Source: Clostridium sp. CAG:914
Lineage (GTDB): Bacteria; Bacillota_I; Bacilli_A; RF39; UBA660
Assembly: GCA_000437895.1 (NCBI GenBank)
Contig: FR902124.1
Span: forward strand, 1 to 21,873
Length of the DNA stretch: 21,873 nt
Direction: 5' to 3'
Below are positions 7,100 through 16,223 of the stretch, one piece after another. A model generated the notes under the pieces. The model saw only the letters and a list, made by a program, of their open reading frames with translations. It ran no database searches and was not told the DNA's origin. The position numbers and the translations under genes are program-made. The stretch's first letter is position 1, and each line of letters starts with the position of its first letter.

Positions 7100-8748
7100 T
7101 AATATTTAATACTATTAATTCTATTTATTACCCTATCGCGACCTAAAAGCCTCGTAATCTCATATAAATCAGGTGTCATATACTTACTAGTTAATGCCAC
7201 TCTAATAACAGTAGATATATCAGCAACATTACCCTTATAATTATCAGGATTCTTCTTATAATCCTTCATATTTGCAGCATATCCCAATTCTAAAGATAAT
7301 AATTTAATATTATCAAACCATTCTTCTTTATTATAATTTTCATTATAATATTTATCTATATATGTAGATAATATTTTCTTAATTTCATCTATATCATTAA
7401 TTTTTTGCCATTCATAATTAACATCTTTAAAATATTCATCATACATATACCATATCTGACTCTTAACATCACTATAACTAGCATAATCTTTTCTAGGCTT
7501 TTCTTGACATCTCTCAATATTTAATATATCTATAGAATAATCCCTATACTTAGTTAATAATTTATTAAATTCTAAATCAAATTCCTTAGTATACTCCAAT
7601 AACTTATCATATACCTCCAAAGCCGTAAGACTACTAATATAATTTTTAGATATATTAATTAATTTCTCCATATCATAAAGAGCACCACTCTTATTCATCT
7701 TACTAAATTGAAAATTAAAGTCTTCTATTTTCTTATCTGGATTAGCCATATGCCAATCTTCATAGTCACTATTTGTAATAATAGCCAAATACTCACGTAC
7801 TGCTTGAAGAGGAATACCCTTTTGATAATAATAACTCATAGCAAATTCAGGATCTTTTCTTTTACTTATTTTTCTTACAATATTTCCCTCTTTCTTATTA
7901 AGTGGAGAAATATGTACATATTTAGGTCTCTCAAAACCAAATATATCAAATAACTGTAAATGTAATGGCATTGATGATAACCACTCATCACCTCTTATAA
8001 CATGAGTAGTACCCATTAAATAATCATCTACTAAATGAGCAAAATGATATGTTGGTAACCCATCTTTTTTTATAATAGGAATATCTAAATCATATTCTGG
8101 AAAAACAACATCTCCTCTAATTTCATCATGACAAATAATATTCTTATCAGCATCACCCGGTGACTTTAATCTAATAACATATTCTTCATTATTTTTTATT
8201 CTTTCTATGGCATCTTCCACACTAACCATACGACATTTTGCATAATTACCATAGTAACCTATTCTCTGCTTTCTTTTAGCTTGTGTTTCTCTTAAATCAG
8301 CAATTTCTTCTTCAGTACAAAAACAAGGATATGCTTTTCCCTCTAAAATTAAATGCTTAGCAAAAGTCTGATATATTTCCTTACGTTTACTTTGAATATA
8401 AGGCCCATAATTACCAAATGAAGTATTTTCTGTTAAAGGACCCTCATCAAAACTAACACCATATTCCTTTAAACCATTAATTATTGTATTAATTCCATTA
8501 TCAATAGTTCTTTCTGTATCAGTGTCTTCAATACGTAAATAAAAAACACCACCACTTTGTCTAGCATAAACACCATTAATAAAGCAAGAAAGTAAAGCAC
8601 CAATATGAATAAATCCCGTCGGACTAGGAGCATATCTCGTTACCATTGCCCCATCTTTTAAATTCCTTCTAGGATACTCTCTTTCATAATCCTCTATTGT
8701 TTTCGTTATATTTGGAAATATAACATCTGCTAAATCTTTATTTGTCAT
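7099..8748 (-). CDS. gltX: Glutamyl-tRNA synthetase (class I)
   Basis: A 549-residue GluRS that charges tRNA-Glu and, in bacteria lacking GlnRS, usually tRNA-Gln as well. The HIGH-type motif is APSPTGFIHIGA (about residues 41-51) and the KMSKS-type loop is KISKRKD (about 293-299). A leader of about 35 residues precedes the Rossmann fold, as in the longer clostridial GltX variant. The C-terminal half is the helical anticodon-binding region. I chose ATG 8748 because AAAGGATGG lies just upstream; an in-frame ATG at 8772 has no ribosome site and lies at or before the predicted transcript start. A tRNA-Gln gene lies just upstream on the same strand, behind its own terminator. Confidence 0.93.
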   Translation of the reverse strand: MTNKDLADVIFPNITKTIEDYEREYPRRNLKDGAMVTRYAPSPTGFIHIGALLSCFINGVYARQSGGVFYLRIEDTDTERTIDNGINTIINGLKEYGVSFDEGPLTENTSFGNYGPYIQSKRKEIYQTFAKHLILEGKAYPCFCTEEEIADLRETQAKRKQRIGYYGNYAKCRMVSVEDAIERIKNNEEYVIRLKSPGDADKNIICHDEIRGDVVFPEYDLDIPIIKKDGLPTYHFAHLVDDYLMGTTHVIRGDEWLSSMPLHLQLFDIFGFERPKYVHISPLNKKEGNIVRKISKRKDPEFAMSYYYQKGIPLQAVREYLAIITNSDYEDWHMANPDKKIEDFNFQFSKMNKSGALYDMEKLINISKNYISSLTALEVYDKLLEYTKEFDLEFNKLLTKYRDYSIDILNIERCQEKPRKDYASYSDVKSQIWYMYDEYFKDVNYEWQKINDIDEIKKILSTYIDKYYNENYNKEEWFDNIKLLSLELGYAANMKDYKKNPDNYKGNVADISTVIRVALTSKYMTPDLYEITRLLGRDRVINRINSIKY

Positions 8749-8776
8749 ATTACACCATCCTTTAAATCTCATATAT

Positions 8777-8805
8777 ATTTAAACATTTTTAATTATATTA
8801 GTCAA
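8777..8805 (-). promoter_or_regulatory. Predicted promoter of gltX
   Basis: TTGACT (8805-8800), a 17-bp spacer and TTAAAT (8782-8777) on the minus strand. A transcript start near 8770 would exclude the upstream ATG at 8772 and supports translation from 8748. No T-box motif is seen in the short leader. Confidence 0.4.
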
Positions 8806-8817
8806 TATTTTATTATT

Positions 8818-8843
8818 AAAAACAAAAACCCTTTAAAAAAGGG
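8818..8843 (-). terminator. Terminator downstream of tRNA-Gln
   Basis: On the minus strand CCCTTT (8843-8838), a short T loop and AAAGGG (8834-8829) are followed by TTTTTGTTT. It lies 12 nt after the tRNA-Gln 3' end and separates it from gltX. Confidence 0.65.
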
Positions 8844-8854
8844 AATATTTTTAT

Positions 8855-8928
8855 TGGTTGCCCCAGCTAGATTCGAACTAGCGATAATGGAGTCAGAGTC
8901 CATTGCCTTACCACTTGGCCATGGGGCA
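8855..8928 (-). tRNA. tRNA-Gln (anticodon CTG), CCA encoded
   Basis: Acceptor TGCCCCA (8928-8922) pairs with TGGGGCA, followed by discriminator A (8858) and an encoded CCA (8857-8855). The anticodon stem ATGGA/TCCAT encloses loop CTCTGAC, giving anticodon CTG at 8896-8894, which reads CAG. The T arm contains GTTCGAATC. The U1-A72 pair is typical of tRNA-Gln. Confidence 0.95.
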
Positions 8929-8940
8929 CTAACAATATGA

Positions 8941-8949
8941 ATTATACCA
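8941..8949 (-). promoter_or_regulatory. Extended -10 promoter of tRNA-Gln
   Basis: TGGTATAAT on the minus strand matches the extended -10 consensus TGnTATAAT exactly. It lies 12 nt before the tRNA 5' end, implying a leader of only a few bases. No convincing -35 is seen because the uppP terminator occupies that position. Confidence 0.6.
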
Positions 8950-8961
8950 CATTAATAAACT

Positions 8962-8992
8962 AAAAAAAAGACTAAATATTAATTTAGTCCAA
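8962..8992 (-). terminator. Rho-independent terminator of the uppP transcript
   Basis: On the minus strand GACTAAAT (8989-8982), loop TAAT and ATTTAGTC (8977-8970) form an 8-bp stem followed by eight T residues (8969-8962). It lies directly after the uppP stop and closes the envelope-gene segment. Confidence 0.85.
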
Positions 8993-8996
8993 AAAA

Positions 8997-9803
8997 TTAA
9001 AAACAAAAATATTTAACAAGAACAATAATAGCAATTACTACCCTATATATAGCAAAAATACTAAAATCATGATTCTTAATATATTTAAGTAAAAATTTAA
9101 TTGATAAAATACCTACAATAAATGAAGTAAATATACCAACAATTACTTCCGTAGTAAATACTAAATCACCTATCTTTAATATAGCTGCCCCAGCTATAAT
9201 AGGAACAGACAATAAAAATGTAAATCTAGTTATACTTTCTTTAGATATACCTAATAACCTACCAGTAAGAATAGTTGTACCACTACGAGAGAATCCTGGT
9301 ATAATAGCTAAAGCTTGAGACAATCCAACCAAAGAAGCTTGTTTTAAACTCATATGTTCAAAATCTGTTTCTTTTTGATAATGCTTACTAGCCCACTTAT
9401 CACCCAAATAAATCAATACACCCATTATTCCTAAAGCACTAGCAATCAACCATATCTTATTTCTAAAAACATTTTCAACCATATCATCAAGTATAAATCC
9501 TAACAAAGCCCCTGGTATCGTAGCAATAACTAAATACCAAAACATTCTATTATTTAAATAATCATCTTTCTTATTACTTTTCTTAAATAATTTATTAATC
9601 ATTCCTATAAATAAATTCCACCAGTCTTTAAAAAACACTACTAAAACAGCCAAAAGTGTTCCAAAATGAAGTGCCACATCAAAAGCCATTGAAGACTCAG
9701 TCCATCCTAAAAGATATGGAACTAATATCAAATGAGCAGAAGATGATATAGGCAAAAATTCTCCAATCCCTTGTATTATTCCTAAAACTATACTCTTTAA
9801 CAT
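8997..9803 (-). CDS. uppP: Undecaprenyl-diphosphatase (BacA/UppP family)
   Basis: A 268-residue polytopic membrane enzyme that dephosphorylates undecaprenyl pyrophosphate, recycling the lipid carrier for peptidoglycan and other wall polymers and giving bacitracin tolerance. The (E/Q)xxxE motif is QGIGE (Gln11, Glu15), followed by FLPISSSAH with His24. The second signature is PGFSRSGTT with Arg173. Hydrophobic helices fill the rest. GTAGGAGG gives a strong ribosome site. It begins 29 nt after the GH31-like gene stop with no clear promoter of its own, so it is probably cotranscribed with it. Confidence 0.96.
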   Translation of the reverse strand: MLKSIVLGIIQGIGEFLPISSSAHLILVPYLLGWTESSMAFDVALHFGTLLAVLVVFFKDWWNLFIGMINKLFKKSNKKDDYLNNRMFWYLVIATIPGALLGFILDDMVENVFRNKIWLIASALGIMGVLIYLGDKWASKHYQKETDFEHMSLKQASLVGLSQALAIIPGFSRSGTTILTGRLLGISKESITRFTFLLSVPIIAGAAILKIGDLVFTTEVIVGIFTSFIVGILSIKFLLKYIKNHDFSIFAIYRVVIAIIVLVKYFCF

Positions 9804-9832
9804 AATTAACCTCCTACATAACTTTATGTTAT

Positions 9833-12187
9833 TTATTTCTTTTCTTCCATAAATTCTAATAAACCAATAAACATATTAATATATTTAGGTTCCAATTTAT
9901 CCCTTTTTAACTTTCTTAACAATATTCTTTTCTTTTTAATAGGTAAATCATTAAAAATAGCCTTATCTATCTTCATTTTTAAAACAGTCTCTATTTCCAA
10001 ATCTTCCAATATATCAGCAATCTCTTCATATATTTTACTATATGTCTCTATTTCTAAATTATCCCCTATAATATGTACTCTAACCTTAGCACCATCAAAA
10101 ATATTATTTACATTAACAACTAAATCATTATTATCTATTTCAAAAGAAGAATCAACTTTTGTACCATTAACATAAACTATAACATTCATAGGATTATTCA
10201 TATTTCTAAACCTTAACTTATAATTCCTATTTGGTAATCTATATACTCCTTCTTTTTTCTCTATACTAAAAGAATACCCATCATCAACCTTATCCAAGAA
10301 AAATTTCAATATAGAATAAACCTTATCACGATATCTATAACTAATACCATCATCCTCATATAATTCAAATGAACTAGAAAGACCATTTTCTGGAGAAAAA
10401 ATTTCAATTTCCATATTAGAAGGAACTTCACAACCATCATCTAAAGATAATGGTATTATACTACCAGCACTAACAAATACAGGATACTCTTCATCCTTAT
10501 AAAAATTAGTATAGTACTTATTACCAATAAACTTCTTTCCAGAATCATATTCATACCAAATACCACTCGGTAAAAAAATTCTCTTTACTACTCTATTCAT
10601 AACAGTATTCTTCTTTTTAGTAATAGGACAAATCAAAAAACTATTACCAAAAAAATACTCATTCTTATAATCAGATTCATCATATATCTTTGGATATTTA
10701 TAATATAATGGTTTTAATATAGAACTACCATATTTATAATATTTATAAGCCTCATTATATATATATGGAATTAATTTATTTCTAAACTGCATATATTTCC
10801 TAATAACAGATAAATTCAAATAATTCCATTTCCAAGGTTCTCTCTTATAATATTTACCACCATCTGAAGCTAAAATAAATATAGGACTAAATACACCAAA
10901 TTGAATATATCTAATAAATAACTCACTATTTTCAACACCACCATAATATCCACCAATAGCATTAGCAATAAAACATCCCCCTATATTAGATATAGAATAA
11001 TTATAACTAGGCAACACACTAAGAAGACTCCAAGAAACCTTCGTCTTACCTGTAAAAATAATTGGATATCTATGAATAGCTACACCATGATTCAAAGACA
11101 TAACTAATCCTCTTCTAGATAAAGCACTATCACAATAATGAATATGAGCTAAACTCCAAAGAATATTTTTATCTTTCATATCCCCACAATCTACATTAAA
11201 AAGATTAATACCATATTTATTAATATTTCTAACAACTAAATTGATATAAACTGCCATAGTTTGATTAGATACCGGTAAAAAACTAACTTTATCAGAAGAA
11301 GAGGCAATATATTTATTGGCATCATCAAACAAAGGATCTCCCATCTTTATACCTAATGTAGGATTAATAGTAACACCAAAATTAATTTTCTTATCAGAAA
11401 AATATTTGCCCAAAACATTTAAATCATAATTATTTCTATTAAAAGAATAATTACAATTATTATCATGCCACTTCTCTCCTAACATAAACACAGATATTGG
11501 AATATCATTTTCTCTAAATTTTCTAATAACATTATCAATATCATACATATTATAATTATCATTCTTATACCACCAAGAACCAAGAGCATATCTAGGTATC
11601 AATTCGGGCTTACCAGTAAGCAAAAAATAATCATCCATAGCAAGACCTAAATCATTCTTATACATAAATAGATATATATCAATTACTCCACTCTCTCTAG
11701 CTACCAAATTACCATTATCAATAATTAAATTACTAGAATCATCTAAAGCCACAAATCCATCACTAGAACAAAGACCCTTATTTAATTTAAAATTCTTAGT
11801 ATCAATATCTTCCAGAGAATAAGATATAGCCCCCATATTTCTAACCTCAGGATGACCATAATACCATTCTTTATCAGAATTATTTAACTTACAAACCAAA
11901 CTAGAAGAAGAAAAAGACTTACCCTTAATATATGTTAAAGTAAAATAATCAGTTATTATTTTAAGCATTCTTTCATCCTCTTCACGAGTAAAATTAAATT
12001 TAGAAAAAGCCCTATTAATAACTAAACTAGTAGCTCTATTTTCAAAAGTACCATTTTTATTATATTCTAACCTAATTAACCTAGGAGTTAATACTGTAAA
12101 TCTATACGTATTACCACTTATAACCATACTAGGATCAGAAACTAAATTTTTAGAATTTTTAACAAAATATGAAAATAAATCCGCCAT
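9833..12187 (-). CDS. GH31-family (alpha-glucosidase fold) protein, probably catalytically inactive
   Basis: 784 residues with no signal peptide, so cytoplasmic. The order is an N-terminal beta-sandwich with RFTVLTPRLIRLEY (about 29-41), a GH31 barrel (about 195-480: YALGSWW, IHRYPIIF, SNIGG, QFGVFSPI), C-terminal beta domains (about 490-705) and a helical, Lys/Glu-rich tail (about 705-784). Against the family the active site is eroded: the nucleophile position Asp333 (FNVDCG) remains, but the acid/base Asp of the SGDT motif is Lys381 (FTGKTKVSW), the HDIGG His/Asp are Asn409/Ala410, the LHS His is Ala440, and the Asp residues of the DMDWH stretch are Gly237/Lys239. The scaffold is intact. 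It lies between envelope genes and uppP, so a binding or regulatory role in glycan metabolism is possible but inferred. Its ribosome site is AAGGGTGA. Confidence 0.85.
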   Translation of the reverse strand: MADLFSYFVKNSKNLVSDPSMVISGNTYRFTVLTPRLIRLEYNKNGTFENRATSLVINRAFSKFNFTREEDERMLKIITDYFTLTYIKGKSFSSSSLVCKLNNSDKEWYYGHPEVRNMGAISYSLEDIDTKNFKLNKGLCSSDGFVALDDSSNLIIDNGNLVARESGVIDIYLFMYKNDLGLAMDDYFLLTGKPELIPRYALGSWWYKNDNYNMYDIDNVIRKFRENDIPISVFMLGEKWHDNNCNYSFNRNNYDLNVLGKYFSDKKINFGVTINPTLGIKMGDPLFDDANKYIASSSDKVSFLPVSNQTMAVYINLVVRNINKYGINLFNVDCGDMKDKNILWSLAHIHYCDSALSRRGLVMSLNHGVAIHRYPIIFTGKTKVSWSLLSVLPSYNYSISNIGGCFIANAIGGYYGGVENSELFIRYIQFGVFSPIFILASDGGKYYKREPWKWNYLNLSVIRKYMQFRNKLIPYIYNEAYKYYKYGSSILKPLYYKYPKIYDESDYKNEYFFGNSFLICPITKKKNTVMNRVVKRIFLPSGIWYEYDSGKKFIGNKYYTNFYKDEEYPVFVSAGSIIPLSLDDGCEVPSNMEIEIFSPENGLSSSFELYEDDGISYRYRDKVYSILKFFLDKVDDGYSFSIEKKEGVYRLPNRNYKLRFRNMNNPMNVIVYVNGTKVDSSFEIDNNDLVVNVNNIFDGAKVRVHIIGDNLEIETYSKIYEEIADILEDLEIETVLKMKIDKAIFNDLPIKKKRILLRKLKRDKLEPKYINMFIGLLEFMEEKK

Positions 12188-12213
12188 AATTTCACCCTTA
12201 ATTCTTTTATCTA

Positions 12214-12222
12214 ATTATATCA
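12214..12222 (-). promoter_or_regulatory. Possible extended -10 promoter for the GH31-like gene and uppP
   Basis: TGATATAAT on the minus strand fits TGnTATAAT and lies in the 52-nt gap after the cadherin-like gene, 27 nt before the GH31-like ATG. No -35 is evident and there is no terminator in the gap, so read-through from upstream is also possible. Confidence 0.35.
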
Positions 12223-12239
12223 TAATTTATAATAATTTA

Positions 12240-13733
12240 CTATAATTCTTCAAATTCCATCTTTTTCTTTTTCTTCTTTTTATTATTCTTATCATTTAAT
12301 TCTTCCTTAGCATCCTTAATAGGTAATTCCTCCTTATTGTAATTATTATCTTCTAACTCATTACTAATATCTTTATCTAAATCATTATTATCCTCATTTA
12401 TAACAACTACATCATTATCTCTAACAATATTTCTCTTTTTACTTTTATTTTTCTTTATAACTAAAGCTACTAATAACAATAAGAAAATAATCACAATCGT
12501 ACCCAATAACACTAAAACATATAAATAATAAGTATGAGCCATATCTTTATAAAAATCAACCTCTTCACTATTATATTTCTGAACCGTGTTCTCAACAACA
12601 TCAAATTGATATAAACTCTCACTACCATTCAAAGTATTTACAGCATAAAACAAATAATATTTAGAATTATTACTAGCAGAAAAAGTATTTTTTAATATTT
12701 TTGATTCTCGAGGACTAAATATATATCCATCTAACTCATCATCTAAATATTTAAAATTAACTTTTTTATAATCACTATTACTTAATTCTTTATTAGTAAT
12801 ATATAAACTTATTCCCCCAAATTTATATTCCCTATATAAAGAATATTTACCATCATTATATAAATAATAATCATAGTTAAGATTCTCATCTTTTAATAAA
12901 ACAATAGTATATTTAGTAATATCACTAGTATAAGCTAAAACATCCTCTCCATCAATATTAAGAGTAGTCTCTTTAAAAGTTGTATTAGGTAACTCCTTAA
13001 CATCATTCTTTCTAACAACAGTATATTTTTTATTATCAATAGTCACATATATAGGATCAAGTTCTATAACATTAACCTTTATTTTATATATCTTTTCTGT
13101 TCCATTTTCAGCCGTAACCTTTACCTCTAAAACATTTTCTCCCTCTAAAACAGTTTGTTCACCAATACCTTTTATACTAGATTTATTATCTTCTAAAGTT
13201 GCTTTTACTAAAACCTTTTCCACTCCATTAGGAACATCTACCGTATATTCCAAAGTATTCTTATCAAATTTTTCTTTAAATTGATATCCCTCAATTGATA
13301 AAGATTTTAAATAATTATTACTAGAATAACTTTTTGGAGGAATAACAGCCGGCTCACGTACCGTAATTGAAATACTTTTATCTTGAATATTCCTCCAAGC
13401 ATCAGACGAAGTATCTATTAATCTAACTCCTTTAGAAGTACAAGTTACCACACCTGAAGAAGAAGGAGTAAAACTATAAGTATATGTCTTAGAATAAACA
13501 TTATTACTAGTATTATCAAAATTTAAATCTATTCCCCCGTTTACAGAAGCCCCACTACATTTTAACGTTCCTTCAATAAAGAAAATAGGATTTTCAGATG
13601 ATATTTGAACACTAACCTTTACATTATTACCCTTAGTAATACTATAACTTGAACTATTAATACTAATACCTAAAGCATCAACTCTACTAATGAAAGCAAA
13701 AAACATAACAAATAACAATAACTTCTTTTTCAT
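12240..13733 (-). CDS. Membrane-anchored cadherin-like beta-sandwich surface protein
   Basis: 497 residues. Residues 1-20 are a signal peptide ending near VDA. Residues about 21-127 form a beta-rich module with two cysteines (Cys59, Cys98). Residues 141-222 match the cadherin-like beta-sandwich (PF12733 type), opening YLKSLSIEGY and closing with ENGTEKIYKIKV. An unrecognised beta-rich region follows (about 228-400), then one transmembrane helix (about 403-427) and a cytoplasmic tail of about 70 residues that is acidic and then ends in a run of seven lysines. It is therefore a type I membrane protein displaying beta-sandwiches outside. It starts 6 nt after the glucosaminidase gene, whose stop codon lies inside this gene's ribosome site, so the two products are probably made together and may work together. 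Function is not established. Confidence 0.8.
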   Translation of the reverse strand: MKKKLLLFVMFFAFISRVDALGISINSSSYSITKGNNVKVSVQISSENPIFFIEGTLKCSGASVNGGIDLNFDNTSNNVYSKTYTYSFTPSSSGVVTCTSKGVRLIDTSSDAWRNIQDKSISITVREPAVIPPKSYSSNNYLKSLSIEGYQFKEKFDKNTLEYTVDVPNGVEKVLVKATLEDNKSSIKGIGEQTVLEGENVLEVKVTAENGTEKIYKIKVNVIELDPIYVTIDNKKYTVVRKNDVKELPNTTFKETTLNIDGEDVLAYTSDITKYTIVLLKDENLNYDYYLYNDGKYSLYREYKFGGISLYITNKELSNSDYKKVNFKYLDDELDGYIFSPRESKILKNTFSASNNSKYYLFYAVNTLNGSESLYQFDVVENTVQKYNSEEVDFYKDMAHTYYLYVLVLLGTIVIIFLLLLVALVIKKNKSKKRNIVRDNDVVVINEDNNDLDKDISNELEDNNYNKEELPIKDAKEELNDKNNKKKKKKKMEFEEL

Positions 13734-13737
13734 TTTT

Positions 13738-13747
13738 TCCTACCCTT
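13738..13747 (-). promoter_or_regulatory. Ribosome binding site with embedded stop codon (AAGGGTAGGA)
   Basis: The minus-strand AAGGGTAGGA contains the upstream gene's TAG stop (13742-13740) and lies 4 nt before the cadherin-like ATG. The same ten bases precede the upstream gene (16237-16228). It indicates termination-reinitiation coupling. Confidence 0.6.
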
Positions 13748-16223
13748 CTATCTTAGCATAACCATACCAATCTCTCAATATACTAGCAGCATCTAACTTA
13801 TCAATAACACCATCTTTATTAACATCAGCAGCCACTTTATATACACCATCATAATTAACATATTTATAATATTGTCTTAAAACAGATGCAGCATCTAACT
13901 TATCAATAACACCATCACCATTTATATCACCATAAATAATAACTTCAAAATTTGCTTCTTCATCACCACTTTTAATATTTACTTTATCACCTGTTTTAAA
14001 AATACCACTTACCTTAGAGTTACCCTTAGCATCAAATATTTTTACCAATGTAGCATTTATTGAAGAAATATTATTAATCAAACTATCTATATTAGTATTA
14101 GCCTTAATACCACTTATATATTTATCATTATGCTTAACACCACTATTACTTAACAAATATGAAATACTAGGACTTTTCCTCAATATATTAATCTTATAAT
14201 TATTTGAAGAAGAAATATTAAACTCATTATTTCCCACAATCAAATTTACCTCATTATCCTTTTTAGTATTATCACTTAAATAATAAGTTATCATAATTTT
14301 ATCCACTTCAAAAGGAACTTCTAAATCATAAGTATAAACTCCCAAAGAAAAATCAAAATCTATTTTATCAATAGTAATATTCTTAATTACATTATCCTCC
14401 TCAACATCTATCTCTTGATTTGGTTTAATAATTCTAATTTTATATTCAAAAGTATTACCATTACCAGCTGTAACCTTTAATACAAAATCATTATTACCAT
14501 TTTTTAAATTATTATCCCCAATAACATTAACCTTAGCTTGAGAATTAATCACAGCATAATCAAATACAACATTACTTACATCGGCAGAAACAGTAACTTC
14601 ATAGTTTTCCTTTTTATAATTAAATCCTTCAATCTCACTACCATTAACACTAATACTCTTTAAATAATAATTAGGATTACCAGGATTTGGTTTACTTACT
14701 TTAGTACTAGGCATATTTTTATAAACAGGAATTATAAAAGTTAAAGCCTCATCTATAGCACCCGTTTTATAATATGAACTATATACTTTATTTCCTTCCG
14801 TCAAAGGTGCTGTTAAATTTTGCATATATTGATGTGTATATCTTCCTTCAGAAACCGATACTGCAAACTTTTGAAAATAAAGAGTATCCTGTCCAATAGA
14901 AATATAATCATTAGCCAAAAACTGTGCCCCACCTTTAATTGCTTTTTCCGGAGTATTCCAAGGTCTTCCATAAGATGTCTGCCCCGCACTACTTCCTAAA
15001 CTACCAGCCCATAACATTCCTTGCCTTTGAGGATTAGTACCAGTTGCCCTTATATTAAAGAAATTAAATACCGTATAATTTTGACCATTATATTCTACAG
15101 AAGAAGAGTTATTTCCCTCTTGAATTATTCTTGATGCTAAATGAGACGGACTAACATTATAATCTGAACCATATTTAACAAAATCAATAGCAAAATTATA
15201 TTTATTATCTTCACCATAAAAATTATTATAAATATTTGGCATAAAAGTTCCATCCAACATTGCTCTTATTAAATTCTCAGTTTGATAAGTAGGTTGAAAA
15301 GATAAAACCTCATACATAAATATATCTCTCTCTGTCAAAAAATTTCTAGGATCCATATAATATTTAATTGCATCTTCTGAAGCATACCACCAATTAGTCT
15401 CTGTAGTATGTCGATAATATGTATCTGTCTCCCAATTATAACTTTTACTATATGTAGCCCTATACTCATCAGAAAAAGTATAATATACTAAGTTTCTACC
15501 TGCCACATTTTCATTAGCAATAACATCATTCCAATCCAATCCTGTATTCAGTATTCTAAATCTCCAATTAGGATGAATTCTATGAAGTGCCAACAAAGGT
15601 TCAATATAACTTTGAGGTATACCCATATTACTTAAATATTTACTAAAATCATCAATTTCTTCATCACTTACATTAAAAGTATTCTTCTTATATGTAAAAT
15701 CAGAACAAACATATCCCTCTTGATTACCAATCTTAACCTTACTCCATTTATCACAATCATCATCACTACCAGTATTATCTTCTAAAACAGTCATCTCAGT
15801 ATCACAAGTCAATTCAGAAATAATATTACCACTAGAAACATAACTATCACGACGAAAACGTACCGTTCTAACTACATCCCCACAATAAACATAAGCTTTA
15901 TTCTGATTATTAGCTACAGCATTACTCTCATAGTCATAATAAATATATTTACCACAAGAATATCCCTCTTTATCAAGATCATACCTAATTTTATACCAAG
16001 TTCCACATTCACCAAAATTACCAGCATTGTTATCAAGTATAGTAACAGCCTTGTTGCAAGATAAAGTTGTTAAATAATCACTACTACCAATAGAAGGCCT
16101 AACATATAAACTACTATTACCCGTAGCATTACAATTAACAAAACCAGTCTTTACAGCCAAAACATTATTCATAAATAACAAAAATATCAAAATTGTAAAT
16201 ATTAAATAATACTTTCTTTTCAT
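13740..16223 (-). CDS. Secreted SH3b/N-acetylglucosaminidase-type autolysin with cadherin-like domains and C-terminal dockerin
   Basis: 827 residues. Residues 1-23 are a signal peptide. Two SH3b-like modules (about 27-95 and 110-178) each carry cysteines. Residues about 188-505 are a glucosaminidase-type hydrolase domain (PNWRFRILNTGLDWNDV; SRIIQEG with probable catalytic Glu369; FNFFNIRATG), which would cut glycan strands of peptidoglycan. A cadherin-like beta-sandwich follows (519-599), then a second weaker one (about 613-682). Residues 764-827 form a dockerin-type pair: the calcium loops DINGDGVID (766-774) and DVNKDGVID (800-808) are each followed by KLDAAS and a helix. A dockerin would dock the enzyme to a cohesin, none of which is visible here. 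The gene is first in a minus-strand run with the membrane-anchored cadherin-like protein. The architecture is clear; the exact bond cut is inferred. Confidence 0.88.
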   Translation of the reverse strand: MKRKYYLIFTILIFLLFMNNVLAVKTGFVNCNATGNSSLYVRPSIGSSDYLTTLSCNKAVTILDNNAGNFGECGTWYKIRYDLDKEGYSCGKYIYYDYESNAVANNQNKAYVYCGDVVRTVRFRRDSYVSSGNIISELTCDTEMTVLEDNTGSDDDCDKWSKVKIGNQEGYVCSDFTYKKNTFNVSDEEIDDFSKYLSNMGIPQSYIEPLLALHRIHPNWRFRILNTGLDWNDVIANENVAGRNLVYYTFSDEYRATYSKSYNWETDTYYRHTTETNWWYASEDAIKYYMDPRNFLTERDIFMYEVLSFQPTYQTENLIRAMLDGTFMPNIYNNFYGEDNKYNFAIDFVKYGSDYNVSPSHLASRIIQEGNNSSSVEYNGQNYTVFNFFNIRATGTNPQRQGMLWAGSLGSSAGQTSYGRPWNTPEKAIKGGAQFLANDYISIGQDTLYFQKFAVSVSEGRYTHQYMQNLTAPLTEGNKVYSSYYKTGAIDEALTFIIPVYKNMPSTKVSKPNPGNPNYYLKSISVNGSEIEGFNYKKENYEVTVSADVSNVVFDYAVINSQAKVNVIGDNNLKNGNNDFVLKVTAGNGNTFEYKIRIIKPNQEIDVEEDNVIKNITIDKIDFDFSLGVYTYDLEVPFEVDKIMITYYLSDNTKKDNEVNLIVGNNEFNISSSNNYKINILRKSPSISYLLSNSGVKHNDKYISGIKANTNIDSLINNISSINATLVKIFDAKGNSKVSGIFKTGDKVNIKSGDEEANFEVIIYGDINGDGVIDKLDAASVLRQYYKYVNYDGVYKVAADVNKDGVIDKLDAASILRDWYGYAKIEG

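Noticed and set aside
7708..7953. Plus-strand 81-residue open frame
   Set aside because: It is antisense to gltX around the KISKR loop, which is strongly conserved on the other strand.
8749..8817. T-box riboswitch upstream of gltX
   Set aside because: The leader is short and no T-box sequence or antiterminator is visible; the nearby hairpin belongs to the tRNA-Gln terminator.
16051..16061. Second copy of the nrdD palindrome half-site (TTGTTGCAAG)
   Set aside because: It is a single half-site inside a coding region with no inverted partner, so it is a chance match.
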